From BJGV01 sp964194745 (GTDB lineage Bacteria; Pseudomonadota; Gammaproteobacteria; Burkholderiales; Nitrosomonadaceae), in contig OZ252054.1 of the NCBI GenBank assembly GCA_965248035.1, forward strand, positions 2,046,001 to 2,110,000: a stretch of DNA of 64,000 bases. Reading direction: 5' to 3'. Under the pieces are notes generated by a model that searched no databases, was not told where the DNA came from, and saw only the letters and a program-made list of their open reading frames with translations. Both the position numbers and the translations under genes were made by a program. Shown piece after piece: positions 8,913 through 15,962 of this stretch; position 1 is the first letter of the stretch, and the number at the start of each line of letters is the position of its first letter.

Positions 8913-8973
8913 AGAGGGGTAGGTACTATATCGATAGGGAACGGATTAGTTCAAGACTAAGTGTAACCCCTCT
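8913..8973. repeat. 60-bp hairpin element, copy A
   Basis: Starts GAGGGGTAGGTACTATATCG and ends AAGTGTAACCCCTCT; the ends are complementary (GAGGGGT / ACCCCTC) and would fold. A second copy, about 85% identical by eye, is at 15641-15700. Both lie a short distance downstream of a plus-strand gene. Origin unknown. Confidence 0.6.
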
Positions 8974-9034
8974 AATATGACTTTATCATGGAACATTTTC
9001 AGATAAATAACTAGAATAACGCTGTGAATATGAA

Positions 9035-9391
9035 TTATGATTCCTTCGTATTGAGCACCCTAATTGCATGGTTCAGTGCATCGATTCGCGTGGTATGGAT
9101 ATGTGACTCGGGAACAATTTCCAGTGCTCGCATCTGAATGAGTTCACGCACGGTGTCACCACCAAAACCGGAGATGAAGACTTGTTGCATGTTCTCGTTC
9201 GCGCGGCGCAGGATTCTGTCAATTGCCATACCAACACTGGTGTCGATTATCTTGACTGAAGAAAAGTCAATTACTACCACCTGAAAGGTGTCATCAAGGA
9301 TCGACAATCGATTGATTATTAAGTTCGCAGAAGCGAAACTGAATGTGCCACCTAAGTCAAGTAGCAGCAACTTTCCGTCTGCCTGTCGCAA
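9035..9391 (-). CDS. STAS domain, split from the SulP transporter by a stop codon
   Basis: A 118-residue anti-sigma-antagonist-like STAS domain: LLLLDLGGTFSFASANLIIN, FQVVVIDFSSVKIIDTSVG, then VFISGFGGDTVRELIQM. In SulP anion transporters this domain is the cytoplasmic tail. Here it is in the same frame as the permease gene and is separated from it only by TAA (9398-9400); the apparent start is TTG at 9391 with no clear ribosome site. It is therefore best read as the severed tail of the transporter, unless translation reinitiates. Confidence 0.75.
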   Translation of the reverse strand: MRQADGKLLLLDLGGTFSFASANLIINRLSILDDTFQVVVIDFSSVKIIDTSVGMAIDRILRRANENMQQVFISGFGGDTVRELIQMRALEIVPESHIHTTRIDALNHAIRVLNTKES

Positions 9392-9397
9392 GATCGA

Positions 9398-10681
9398 TTA
9401 TTCTTCAACAGAGAGCGTTTCTTCGTTCGTATCACTTGAAATCAGGCTAATATTTGCTAGCTGATGCTCACTGAGCCGGCTGGCGGAAACGAGGCTGGCC
9501 ATGATGATGCCGACCGCTACGGCTGTCATCAGATCGACTAGAACAGTCAGGAAAAGCACTGTTAACATGATGCTCATGCCGGCCTGACGCGCCCCGCGAA
9601 AGCGGCGCAAAAAGTCCCAGTCGACAATACTCCAGCCCACATGCAGCAAGATTCCGGCCAGCACCGCGAGCGGGATAGATTCGGCCAAGGGTGCGAGTCC
9701 AAGGACCAGTGCGAGAAGGACTAGCCCGTGCGTTACGCCTGATAGCGGAGTTCGACCACCAGCACGGACATTGACGAAGGTGCGCATGGTCGCCCCCGCT
9801 CCAGCGATGCCCCCTACCAGTCCCGCCGCGATATTTCCAATCCCCTGACCGATCAATTCCTGGTTTGAATCATGTTGCGACTGTGTTAGCCGATCAGCAA
9901 TTACAGACGTCAATAGACTATCGATGGAGCCAAGTACAGCGAGAAGAAGCGCTGCTTGGACCATCTTTGTGAAGGCAGTCAACTCGATCACGGGGAGATA
10001 GAATTCAGGAAAACCGCTCTGGATAATGCCGATAGTCGGAATTTGCGGAAATATGAGAATTGTCACCAGAGTGCCAACGAGAAGTGCGACCAGATAAGGT
10101 GGCACCCATTTGCGCCACTGTTGGGGCAGGAAGACCACGATGAACAAAGTAAGTAGGCCAACGCTAAGCGCATCTATCGATGGAGCGGAAAAAACGTTAG
10201 GTAAATTTTCCAGCGCTGGAAAAACACCCTCTTGGGAAACTGGATGACCGAAGAACGGTGCCAACTCGAGGATGATAATAATGCAACCGATCCCGCTCAT
10301 AAACCCCGAAATTACAGGGTATGAAATAAAGGTGACATAGCGTCCCAGCTTTAACATTCCAAATACTATCTGCAATGCTCCCGCCATCATTACCACAGTG
10401 AAAGCTAACGCCAGGTTGTGTGCGAACTGGGTAATTACAGTTACCATGACGATTGTCATTGGACCCGTTGGACCGGACACCTGCGCAGGAGTCCCGCCAA
10501 ACAACGCCGCGAAAAAACCGACCGCGATGGCTCCGTAAAGTCCCGCTATCGCGCCTGCACCTGAAGCGATGCCAAAAGCTAGCGCCAATGGCAGTGCCAC
10601 GACAGCCGTGGTGAGGCCACCTAAAACATCGCCCCTGAAGTTCTTGAGTGATAATCTGTCTAAAGCCATCGGATACGCCAC
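9398..10681 (-). CDS. SulP-family anion transporter, probably for bicarbonate (STAS tail cut off)
   Basis: A 427-residue membrane protein with about 11-12 hydrophobic segments. The SulP signature is clear: LPLALAFGIASGAGAIAGLY, GGTPAQVSGPTGPM, SYPVISGFMSGIG, and AVLGSIDSLLTSVIADRL. SulP proteins carry sulfate, bicarbonate or other anions. The neighbouring carbonic anhydrase suggests bicarbonate (BicA/Dab-like role), which is inference. The frame stops at TAA 9398 and continues directly as a STAS domain, so the normal ~550-residue protein is in two parts. A start at ATG 10669 (MALDRLSLKNFRG) is as likely as 10681. Confidence 0.85.
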   Translation of the reverse strand: MAYPMALDRLSLKNFRGDVLGGLTTAVVALPLALAFGIASGAGAIAGLYGAIAVGFFAALFGGTPAQVSGPTGPMTIVMVTVITQFAHNLALAFTVVMMAGALQIVFGMLKLGRYVTFISYPVISGFMSGIGCIIIILELAPFFGHPVSQEGVFPALENLPNVFSAPSIDALSVGLLTLFIVVFLPQQWRKWVPPYLVALLVGTLVTILIFPQIPTIGIIQSGFPEFYLPVIELTAFTKMVQAALLLAVLGSIDSLLTSVIADRLTQSQHDSNQELIGQGIGNIAAGLVGGIAGAGATMRTFVNVRAGGRTPLSGVTHGLVLLALVLGLAPLAESIPLAVLAGILLHVGWSIVDWDFLRRFRGARQAGMSIMLTVLFLTVLVDLMTAVAVGIIMASLVSASRLSEHQLANISLISSDTNEETLSVEE

Positions 10682-10746
10682 CTGTTATTTAGCACAGCCT
10701 ATTATGTTCATATCAGAAAGAAAACCATTAAATATTCTGGAATTTA

Positions 10747-10776
10747 CCGTCCATTTTGTGCCAAAAGCGGACATTC
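10747..10776. repeat. REP-like hairpin repeat, copy 5
   Basis: CGTCCATTTTGTGCCAAAAG then CGGACATTC. It forms one end of a longer repeated block (10747-10845). Confidence 0.7.
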
Positions 10777-10845
10777 ATTTAGTAATCTCGAATAATAAAA
10801 CTTAAGTGCTTAAATAATTTAATATTTTTTCTAGGAAGAAAAAAA
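10747..10845. repeat. ~95-bp repeat, inverted partner of 41027-41113
   Basis: After the hairpin the sequence continues TTAAGTGCTTAAATAATTTA and TTTTTTCTAGGAAGAAAAAA. The minus strand of 41027-41113 shows the same hairpin, the same TTAAGTGCTTAAATAATTT and TTTTTCTAGGAAGAAAAAAA. The hairpin can thus be part of a longer mobile or regulatory unit. The rest of the gap to 11122 contains no gene I can support. Confidence 0.55.
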
Positions 10846-11122
10846 GCATCTCTTCCATGAACTTTCTATTACTAACGCACCCCAAAATTATTAGCAGATG
10901 TAATGTGGAGGTAGGCAGGTGTATCGGGTAAGGACTTGCTCTAATGAACCTGAGTACCAACACGAATGGCGGTTTTGCCCAGGGCGTTACTGCTCCCCCT
11001 TGAGCAGTATTCGTGACATAGTGGCAGTCTATGTATGCCGGAAGGTACTGTCAACCGCCACCCGTGTTAGTAGTCAGCAAAGTGCTGATCCGCAAAAGTG
11101 AAACGCTCAAACCAAGAAACCT

Positions 11123-11596
11123 TCACGTATCCCTCGTAAGCAACCACTCTTCAAAAGCTTGGTTACATAGAACTGCTGGTGACCTTTTGGCTCTTAGTAG
11201 GGCAATAGCATCCACTGCCTTCATACCATCTTCAATTAAAGCCAGTGCAGAGATTAGTCCAGACCTGTTTAAACCCGCCTGACAATGCACCAAAGTAACG
11301 CCTCGATGTCTATACGCATTTACACATGCTGCCAATGAGTACAACTGCTCTTCTTTTGGCATATCCGAAGAATCAAATAACTGAGCTTTCGTAACCACCT
11401 GATGACTTTGTATATCGTAGGGTTCCCAAGGATACAGATTCACTATGTACTCAAACTCCTCTGGAGCCTCTCCGACAGGACAACCCCCACTCCATAAATT
11501 ACCCACAATATGTGAGAATAATGGAACCTTGAAAGGAACATCTCCATGTATGGCGATCCCTTCTATATGGTGTGTGGTTAAATCAGCGAGTTTCAT
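11123..11596 (-). CDS. dual-specificity/tyrosine phosphatase-like protein
   Basis: A 157-residue soluble protein with the P-loop of cysteine-dependent phosphatases, VHCQAGLNRSGL (HCx5R, Cys nucleophile and Arg), preceded by an acidic loop (QLFDSSDMPKEEQLYSL) that could supply the general acid. It would dephosphorylate proteins or small phosphoesters in the cytoplasm; the substrate is unknown. Its ATG overlaps the stop of the CBS gene upstream by four bases (ATGA), so the two form an operon, and the stops in the CBS gene may reduce its expression. Confidence 0.75.
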   Translation of the reverse strand: MKLADLTTHHIEGIAIHGDVPFKVPLFSHIVGNLWSGGCPVGEAPEEFEYIVNLYPWEPYDIQSHQVVTKAQLFDSSDMPKEEQLYSLAACVNAYRHRGVTLVHCQAGLNRSGLISALALIEDGMKAVDAIALLRAKRSPAVLCNQAFEEWLLTRDT

Positions 11597-12015
11597 ATAT
11601 AGCGTTCAAGCTGGTCGATGACGAATTCCCGGTCGGAGGTGGTGTCCTTGACCAAGTCACCAATAGAAATAATGCCGATTAACTGATCGTTATCCATCAC
11701 CGGCAAATGGCGTATCCGCATCTTGGTAACCAACTTCATGCAATCCTCGGTCGTGTTGTCGGGACCTACATATGCTACCTTACTGGTCATGATTTCTTCT
11801 ACCTGAACATCTCGCAGGGGTTTATCTAGTAATCTTATATGGTGGAAAAAATCTCTTTCAGTGATGATGCCAATTAATTTTCCAGTTTCCAGCACCAGCA
11901 GCGCACCAATGTTCCTGGCGGCCATTAATTGCATGGCATTATAAACAGACTTATTTGGCTAGATGCTCGAAACCTCATGGCCCTAGTCTTGCAGTAGTTG
12001 TCTTATGGTATTCAT
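11593..12015 (-). pseudogene. two-CBS-domain protein with two amber stops near its start
   Basis: A strong ribosome site (GGAGG, 12021-12027) precedes ATG 12015, which reads MNTIRQLLQD, TAG (11983-11985), GHEVSSI, TAG (11959-11961), PNKSVYNAMQLMAARNIGAL and on through two CBS motifs (GIITERDFFHHIRLL, HLPVMDNDQLIGIISIGDLV). Intact relatives start MKTIRQLLQ.KGHEVxSI.P, so the two stops are point substitutions in a normal ~140-residue adenosyl-ligand-sensing protein. The 113 codons from 11934 remain open and might be reinitiated, but no ribosome site is evident there. Two amber codons within nine codons is odd. Confidence 0.75.
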
Positions 12016-12171
12016 GACATAACCTCCAACCATTAGCTTTGAACTTTCCAGTACTCGTTTATCATTCAATGAAATCATACCACGGCAGCGTAAGAAGCTT
12101 GGTTGGTTGTTACTGCCCATTGGTGGAATGTCCCAATAAAAAATATCCAGAGGAGCATAAATTGATTTTCA

Positions 12172-12202
12172 GAATGTCCGCTTTGTGCCAAAAGCGGACA
12201 TT
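12172..12202. repeat. REP-like hairpin repeat, copy 6
   Basis: One of the best copies: GAATGTCCGCTTTGTGCCAA then AAGCGGACATT. It lies in 12016-12685, a gap holding only repeats and an attachment fragment. Confidence 0.85.
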
Positions 12203-12473
12203 GAAGCTATATTATGAATATGTCGTGGCACACTTCTAAATAAAAGAACTGTTCCATTTCACCATTTTGGTGTTTGCTAACAAACGCAGAATTCCTTGGT
12301 TTTTACCCAAAATTTCGTACCTGATGTGCCGTAATTGTGCTAATTACATATTAGTTACTAAATATATCTGCAATACCAATAAGATAGAAATATTAATCTA
12401 CGGATTTAAAATCCCTTGGTTGTTGGCTTAGATCTGACTAAATTCACCAAATATAAATAAACGTTAATTTTTT

Positions 12474-12502
12474 GAACGTCTATTTTGTGCCATAAGCAGC
12501 CA
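12474..12502. repeat. REP-like hairpin repeat, copy 7
   Basis: GAACGTCTATTTTGTGCCAT then AAGCAGCCA, degenerate; abuts the 12503-12609 repeat exactly as copy 2 abuts its partner. Confidence 0.55.
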
Positions 12503-12609
12503 GTTGCGTCTATAGCAGTCCAATAGCATCCAATAAATCTGCTGGTACATTTGTTGGTATATTGAAAATAGAAAAAACCTAGATCAGCCTGTGACAAGGA
12601 TTACAGGCT
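12503..12609 (+). repeat. 107-bp repeat, inverted partner of 916-1022
   Basis: GTTGCGTCTATAGCAGTCCA, central TGGTACATTTGTTGGTAT, end GGATTACAGGCT. It leads directly into a fragment resembling the tmRNA 3' end (12614-12629), which supports reading it as an integrase-arm and attachment region. Confidence 0.55.
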
Positions 12610-12613
12610 ACAA

Positions 12614-12629
12614 TTCGATTCCTGCCGCC
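12614..12629 (+). other. ssrA-type attachment-site fragment 1
   Basis: TTCGATTCCTGCCGCC matches the T-arm and acceptor region that ends betaproteobacterial tmRNA genes (one mismatch to the two copies at 14623 and 15876). No tmRNA body precedes it. Confidence 0.45.
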
Positions 12630-12685
12630 CTGAAATGACGTCTCGGTGATTTTTCAGGTCCTGATATGCCTGCAAATTCCTATCA

Positions 12686-13408
12686 TTATTTTTGATTCTG
12701 GAAATTTTGTTGATAATTTTGCACCACGATATCTTTTAAGTGATGTAGATATTGCTCAACAAACTTGATGAGAGTTCTATAGGCATTGTCAACAGGATGT
12801 TTGCCAGGATTCCACAAATCCCATCCAAAGTCTACATAGTAGGCATGCTTACCATCTGTTCTCATATCGTTGATAAAATTGAAGGTCGGGAAACCTCGCA
12901 TGTCCAGTACAGTTGCAGCATAGGTAATATCGTCAAGTACTTGCAATGTAATATGGCCATTCAAGACGGCATCATTATTTATAGCAAATGGAATGAATTG
13001 TTCACAGATACAGGCATTGATTGCTGAATAAAGTTCGGGAACAAGAATATTAAAAGATGCGAGCATTGTCCGCCGTTCGAGCATCTGTTTCATACTTTCA
13101 TTACTAGCGATAATCGCTTTAGAAACGAATGGTCGAACCTCTATCTTACCTTTCTTTTCAGCAATCAGCTGAGCGGCAGCGACATAAACTTCAGCTCCGC
13201 CTCTGGTAAAGTTATACCATTCTTCATAGGAGAGCGGTTGTTCATCTGGTTTAACAATGCCCATCGTGATCAAGGCGCTTGATAGTTTCTGTGCAAATGT
13301 TTCATCCGGATCGTTAGTCTGATGCACTTTTTCAGCAAGATATTCTGTGAATTCACTGGATTTAATGATTTCCACGGATCTCTCACCAATTTTCTGCCCG
13401 ATCTTCAT
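12686..13408 (-). CDS. hypothetical protein coupled to the NDK-like gene
   Basis: A soluble protein of about 240 residues starting at ATG 13408 (MKIGQKIGERSVEIIKSSEF); starts further upstream would lie deeper inside the preceding gene. It overlaps the NDK-like gene by 26 bases, so the pair is an operon. The middle has a helical stretch (AAAQLIAEKKGKIEVRPFVS) and the C-terminal part is aromatic-rich (MRTDGKHAYYVDFGWDLWNP). I do not recognise the family; no signal peptide or membrane segment is seen. Confidence 0.6.
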   Translation of the reverse strand: MKIGQKIGERSVEIIKSSEFTEYLAEKVHQTNDPDETFAQKLSSALITMGIVKPDEQPLSYEEWYNFTRGGAEVYVAAAQLIAEKKGKIEVRPFVSKAIIASNESMKQMLERRTMLASFNILVPELYSAINACICEQFIPFAINNDAVLNGHITLQVLDDITYAATVLDMRGFPTFNFINDMRTDGKHAYYVDFGWDLWNPGKHPVDNAYRTLIKFVEQYLHHLKDIVVQNYQQNFQNQK

Positions 13409-14126
13409 TTGCGAGGTATTTAGCAACAACAGATTCAAGAGATACTGATGACGGAATACCTTTGCTCAGTTGTTGTAATGTTTCTATATCAGACTTCCAG
13501 ACAATATCTCCAGAGGCAAGAATGCATATACAATCTGGTTCATACGTTTTAAAGAGTCTGTTCTCTTTCAAGTAGTAGAAGTCCTCACTAAACTCCGAAG
13601 GATAAGCATGCATTAACGGCGGTATATCATTCGGTTTGAACCAGAGCTTGATTTCTTGTTCTGCATCATCATCTGTTGCAGAAGCGTGAATAAGGTTGTC
13701 CATACGCTCACCGATTACATTGTCTTCAGCGTCTTTGAGAGGAACCACTGTTCCCAGGGCACGGATACATCCTGGCTTTTTCATCCTGGCTTCGAGGGGA
13801 TTCGTCGGACCTACAATAGCTCGCATCTTTCTTATCGCATCCGGGCCTTGATAAACAATTGCAATCACTCTTTGCTTCCATGGTTTATCAGCATAGTGGA
13901 TACGTCCCATGATATATTCCAAAAGTGCGGGAAAAAAATTCTTTTCCCGATGTTCAGTATAATGTTCTTCGGCGATCATTTTACTAACATGTACAACCTT
14001 GGCCCCGCATAAATGCAATCCCGTGTGAAATTCTGAAAGCGTAGAAAGGATATAGCCTGTTAAAGAATTCATAAGTGCGTCCGGTTTAATGAGCACGAGC
14101 GTCTGTTCGAGTTTGCTTTCGTCCAT
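13383..14126 (-). CDS. nucleoside diphosphate kinase-like protein with C-terminal extension
   Basis: The N-terminal ~165 residues resemble NDK: TLVLIKPDALMNSLTGYILS, FFPALLEYIMG, GPTNPLEAR and NLIHASATDDDAEQEIKLWF, in which the His of IHAS corresponds to the phosphorylated active-site His. NDK transfers the gamma-phosphate between nucleoside triphosphates and diphosphates. Housekeeping NDK has about 141 residues; here an 80-residue extension of unknown function follows. It is coupled to the unknown gene downstream. Whether it is a real kinase or a diverged, specialised relative cannot be told from sequence alone. Confidence 0.7.
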   Translation of the reverse strand: MDESKLEQTLVLIKPDALMNSLTGYILSTLSEFHTGLHLCGAKVVHVSKMIAEEHYTEHREKNFFPALLEYIMGRIHYADKPWKQRVIAIVYQGPDAIRKMRAIVGPTNPLEARMKKPGCIRALGTVVPLKDAEDNVIGERMDNLIHASATDDDAEQEIKLWFKPNDIPPLMHAYPSEFSEDFYYLKENRLFKTYEPDCICILASGDIVWKSDIETLQQLSKGIPSSVSLESVVAKYLANEDRAENW

Positions 14127-14195
14127 AAGATTTCTCCTTAATTATATAAAAGCCTTCCTCTACAATATTCATCTGTGGTTTGCCAAAATTGCATC

Positions 14196-14251
14196 TGGAG
14201 CCGGAGCCGGAATCGAACCGGCATGGACTATTAAGTCTGAGGGATTTTAAG
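14196..14251 (-). other. tRNA-Leu(UAA) 3' fragment, attachment-site remnant
   Basis: On the minus strand: CTTAAAATCCCTCAGACTTA, then GGTTCGATTCCGGCTCCGGC and TCCA. This is the anticodon loop (TAA), a short variable arm, T-arm and acceptor of a tRNA-Leu. The 5' half is missing, so it is an attachment scar and not a gene. Confidence 0.7.
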
Positions 14252-14414
14252 CCACTTTCGCGAGCTTTCCAATGCCTTCCTTGGCTACCAAACCACTCAA
14301 AAACACCAAAATTGAAGTAACCATTTTTTAGTAAACATGGTTACAAGGTGGTTACATCTTACAGATAGGGGAGAGCACAAACAGGAGAGAAAACTATGTA
14401 ATGCCTATGTATAT

Positions 14415-14464
14415 TGGCTCCCCGAGTAGGGCTCGAACCTACGACAAACGGATTAACAGTCCTC
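14415..14464 (-). other. tRNA-Asn(GUU) 3' fragment, attachment-site remnant
   Basis: On the minus strand: GAGGACTGTTAATCCG, then GTAGGTTCGAGCCCTACTCG and GGGAGCCA, the 3' half of tRNA-Asn with anticodon GTT. There is no D-arm or 5' acceptor strand. It lies 160 bp from the tRNA-Leu scar and in the same orientation. Confidence 0.75.
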
Positions 14465-14524
14465 TGACCTATTAGTTGCTAGCAAACCAAAGTGTACAGG
14501 ATAGTCCTACATCATCTTATATTG

Positions 14525-14638
14525 TCCTATTAAATCCGGCATTTCATAGGGCAACTTTGGGGGGCAACATCGAAACATTGAAAAGTGTAGAGTATGTGTT
14601 AATAAGCAATTCCAGCTTGTTATTCGATTCCCGCCGCC
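14525..14638 (+). repeat. ~113-bp direct repeat A with ssrA-type attachment core
   Basis: Begins TCCTATTAAATCCGGCATTT, contains CATAGGGCAACTTTGGGG and CAACATCGAAACATTGAAAA and ends TTCGATTCCCGCCGCC (14623-14638). The same order recurs at 15780-15891. The end matches the 3' end of tmRNA genes, a common integration target. The two copies enclose the 1.1-kb segment with the DUF2459 gene. Confidence 0.7.
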
Positions 14639-14652
14639 ATTGGAAAAAGAAG

Positions 14653-14683
14653 CATGTCTGCTTTGTGCCAAAAGCGGACACTC
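14653..14683. repeat. REP-like hairpin repeat, copy 8
   Basis: CATGTCTGCTTTGTGCCAAA then AGCGGACACTC, directly after direct repeat A. Nothing else recognisable occurs in 14684-14932. Confidence 0.75.
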
Positions 14684-14932
14684 AAATATAAAAAAACCGA
14701 CTCTAGGCCGGGTTAAGTTTACTAGTTGTAGAAAATGTTTTGCGATAGGGAGCAACCAACACGTCACATCGTGCATGTATAAGTACTTGTCTTGTGTTGC
14801 TGCCTAGTATAAATTCCTCTACCACTCCGATTCGATTCCAAGCCCGAGACCGTGCTTTCCGAGTATGATCAGATGAATTACACGCGTCTGCAATGAACAA
14901 GGTGCGACGGTGATCACAATACTGGAACGAGC

Positions 14933-15595
14933 ATGATTCGAATCTGGATACTGTTCCTCGCGGTCAGCTGCAGCACCTGCGCGGCACCGATCAGAGAAAC
15001 ACTCGCGCCGAGTGAAAGCGAGCCGCGCAAAACGATCTATCTGGTGAACCACGGCTGGCACGCTGGGATCGTGCTGCGGCGCGCCGATATCCCTGACAAC
15101 ATTTGGCCTAAGCTTGGGAATTTTCCCGATATGGAATACCTGGAGGTGGGATGGGGAGATATGGATTACTACCAGATACCGGATTCCCACTTGGGATTCA
15201 TCCTGAAGGTGGCCCTGTTGCCTACCGCCAGCGTCCTGCACATTGTCGGTTTCAACGGCCACGTGCCTGCTTATTTCCCCTTCAGCGAGATCATCAGGAT
15301 CGAGTTGTCCTCTGCCGGTTTTGAACTTCTCTCACGCACGATTGCGTCAAGTTTCGCCCTGGACAAGGCCGGTAACACCACGTCACCGATTCCCGGCCTC
15401 TACGGAAACAGCCGCTTCTACCTGTCCAGAGAGACCTGCCATCTGTTCAACACTTGTAATGTATGGACAGCCTGGGCGCTGCGTACCGCCGGTCTTCCCA
15501 CTACCCCGGCTACCGCCACCAGTGTGGGAAACCTCATGTCCCAGGCACGTAAGCTTGGCGTAGTGGTGCAATCAGAGCCGGAACCTTCGGAGTGA
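14933..15595 (+). CDS. DUF2459 family protein, probable lipoprotein or secreted
   Basis: A 220-residue protein with an N-terminal hydrophobic stretch and a Cys at the signal end (ILFLAVSCSTCAAP). The body has IYLVNHGWHAGIVLRRADIP, YLEVGWGDMDYYQ and a late RETCHLFNTCNVWTAWALR, which are hallmarks of DUF2459 (TIGR02117, often found near urease genes). The function is unknown; the conserved His and Cys suggest a cysteine-hydrolase fold. The gene is clearly richer in GC than its surroundings and is enclosed by direct repeats with attachment cores, so it probably arrived by transfer. Confidence 0.75.
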   Translation: MIRIWILFLAVSCSTCAAPIRETLAPSESEPRKTIYLVNHGWHAGIVLRRADIPDNIWPKLGNFPDMEYLEVGWGDMDYYQIPDSHLGFILKVALLPTASVLHIVGFNGHVPAYFPFSEIIRIELSSAGFELLSRTIASSFALDKAGNTTSPIPGLYGNSRFYLSRETCHLFNTCNVWTAWALRTAGLPTTPATATSVGNLMSQARKLGVVVQSEPEPSE

Positions 15596-15640
15596 AGCGT
15601 CAGTCGGGATGATGGTAAGAGCCAAGTTGGGGAAAGGGAA

Positions 15641-15700
15641 GAGGGGTAGGTACTACATTGATAGGGGAATTGATCAGTTCCAGACTAGGTGTACCCCCTA
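15641..15700. repeat. 60-bp hairpin element, copy B
   Basis: GAGGGGTAGGTACTACATTG ... GTGTACCCCCT. Second copy of the element at 8913-8973, again 50-150 bp downstream of a plus-strand gene. Confidence 0.6.
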
Positions 15701-15779
15701 TCTTAAATAAATCTAAAGAAGTATGCAGGATTCAGCTGAGCGCAGATTCATCCACCTAGTCCAATATGGTTTCATGCCA

Positions 15780-15891
15780 TCCTATTGAATCCGGAATATC
15801 ATAGGGCAACTTTGGGGGTAACATCGAAACATTGAAAAGCACGGAGTGTTTGTTAATAAGTCTTTCAGCTTACTATTCGATTCCCGCCGCC
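15780..15891 (+). repeat. ~113-bp direct repeat B with ssrA-type attachment core
   Basis: TCCTATTGAATCCGGAATAT, CATAGGGCAACTTTGGGGG, ACATCGAAACATTGAAAA, end TTCGATTCCCGCCGCC (15876-15891). Partner of 14525-14638. It marks the point at which the defence island to the right is cut off. Confidence 0.7.
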
Positions 15892-15959
15892 AACATGCCG
15901 TAGACTCGGCGAATGGTTTCAGCAGAATGCCCAATTAGCGCAAGCTTATCGATTGTGCC
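15873..15959 (-). pseudogene. 3' remnant of a tyrosine integrase ending in the attachment core
   Basis: The minus strand reads GTIDKLALIGHSAETIRRVY followed by GMLAAGIE and a stop. This resembles the last catalytic box of tyrosine recombinases (GHSxxTxxxVY, second His and Tyr nucleophile). Its final codons are made from the ssrA-type core itself, a known arrangement in which the attachment site overlaps the end of the integrase gene. It is fused directly after the stop of the helicase fragment at 15963. Confidence 0.4.
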
Positions 15960-15962
15960 CAA

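Noticed and set aside
10919..11282. Two plus-strand frames (60 and 83 codons)
   Set aside because: They have atypical composition and partly run antisense to the phosphatase gene; no homology pattern recognised.
5290..11985. Programmed amber readthrough or pyrrolysine use
   Set aside because: No pyrrolysine genes or conserved downstream hairpin seen, and the affected families do not use pyrrolysine; nonsense mutation is simpler, though suppression cannot be excluded.
12039..12239. 66-codon frame ending in MSALCQKRTLKLYYEY-like sequence, and similar frames at 803-1015, 10569-10805, 14476-14691 and 36212-36436
   Set aside because: These frames are translations of the REP-like hairpins or of antisense to real genes; the CQKR/PKAD/AKSRH words come from the repeat itself.
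14819..15262. 147-codon minus-strand frame
   Set aside because: Antisense shadow of the GC-rich DUF2459 gene.
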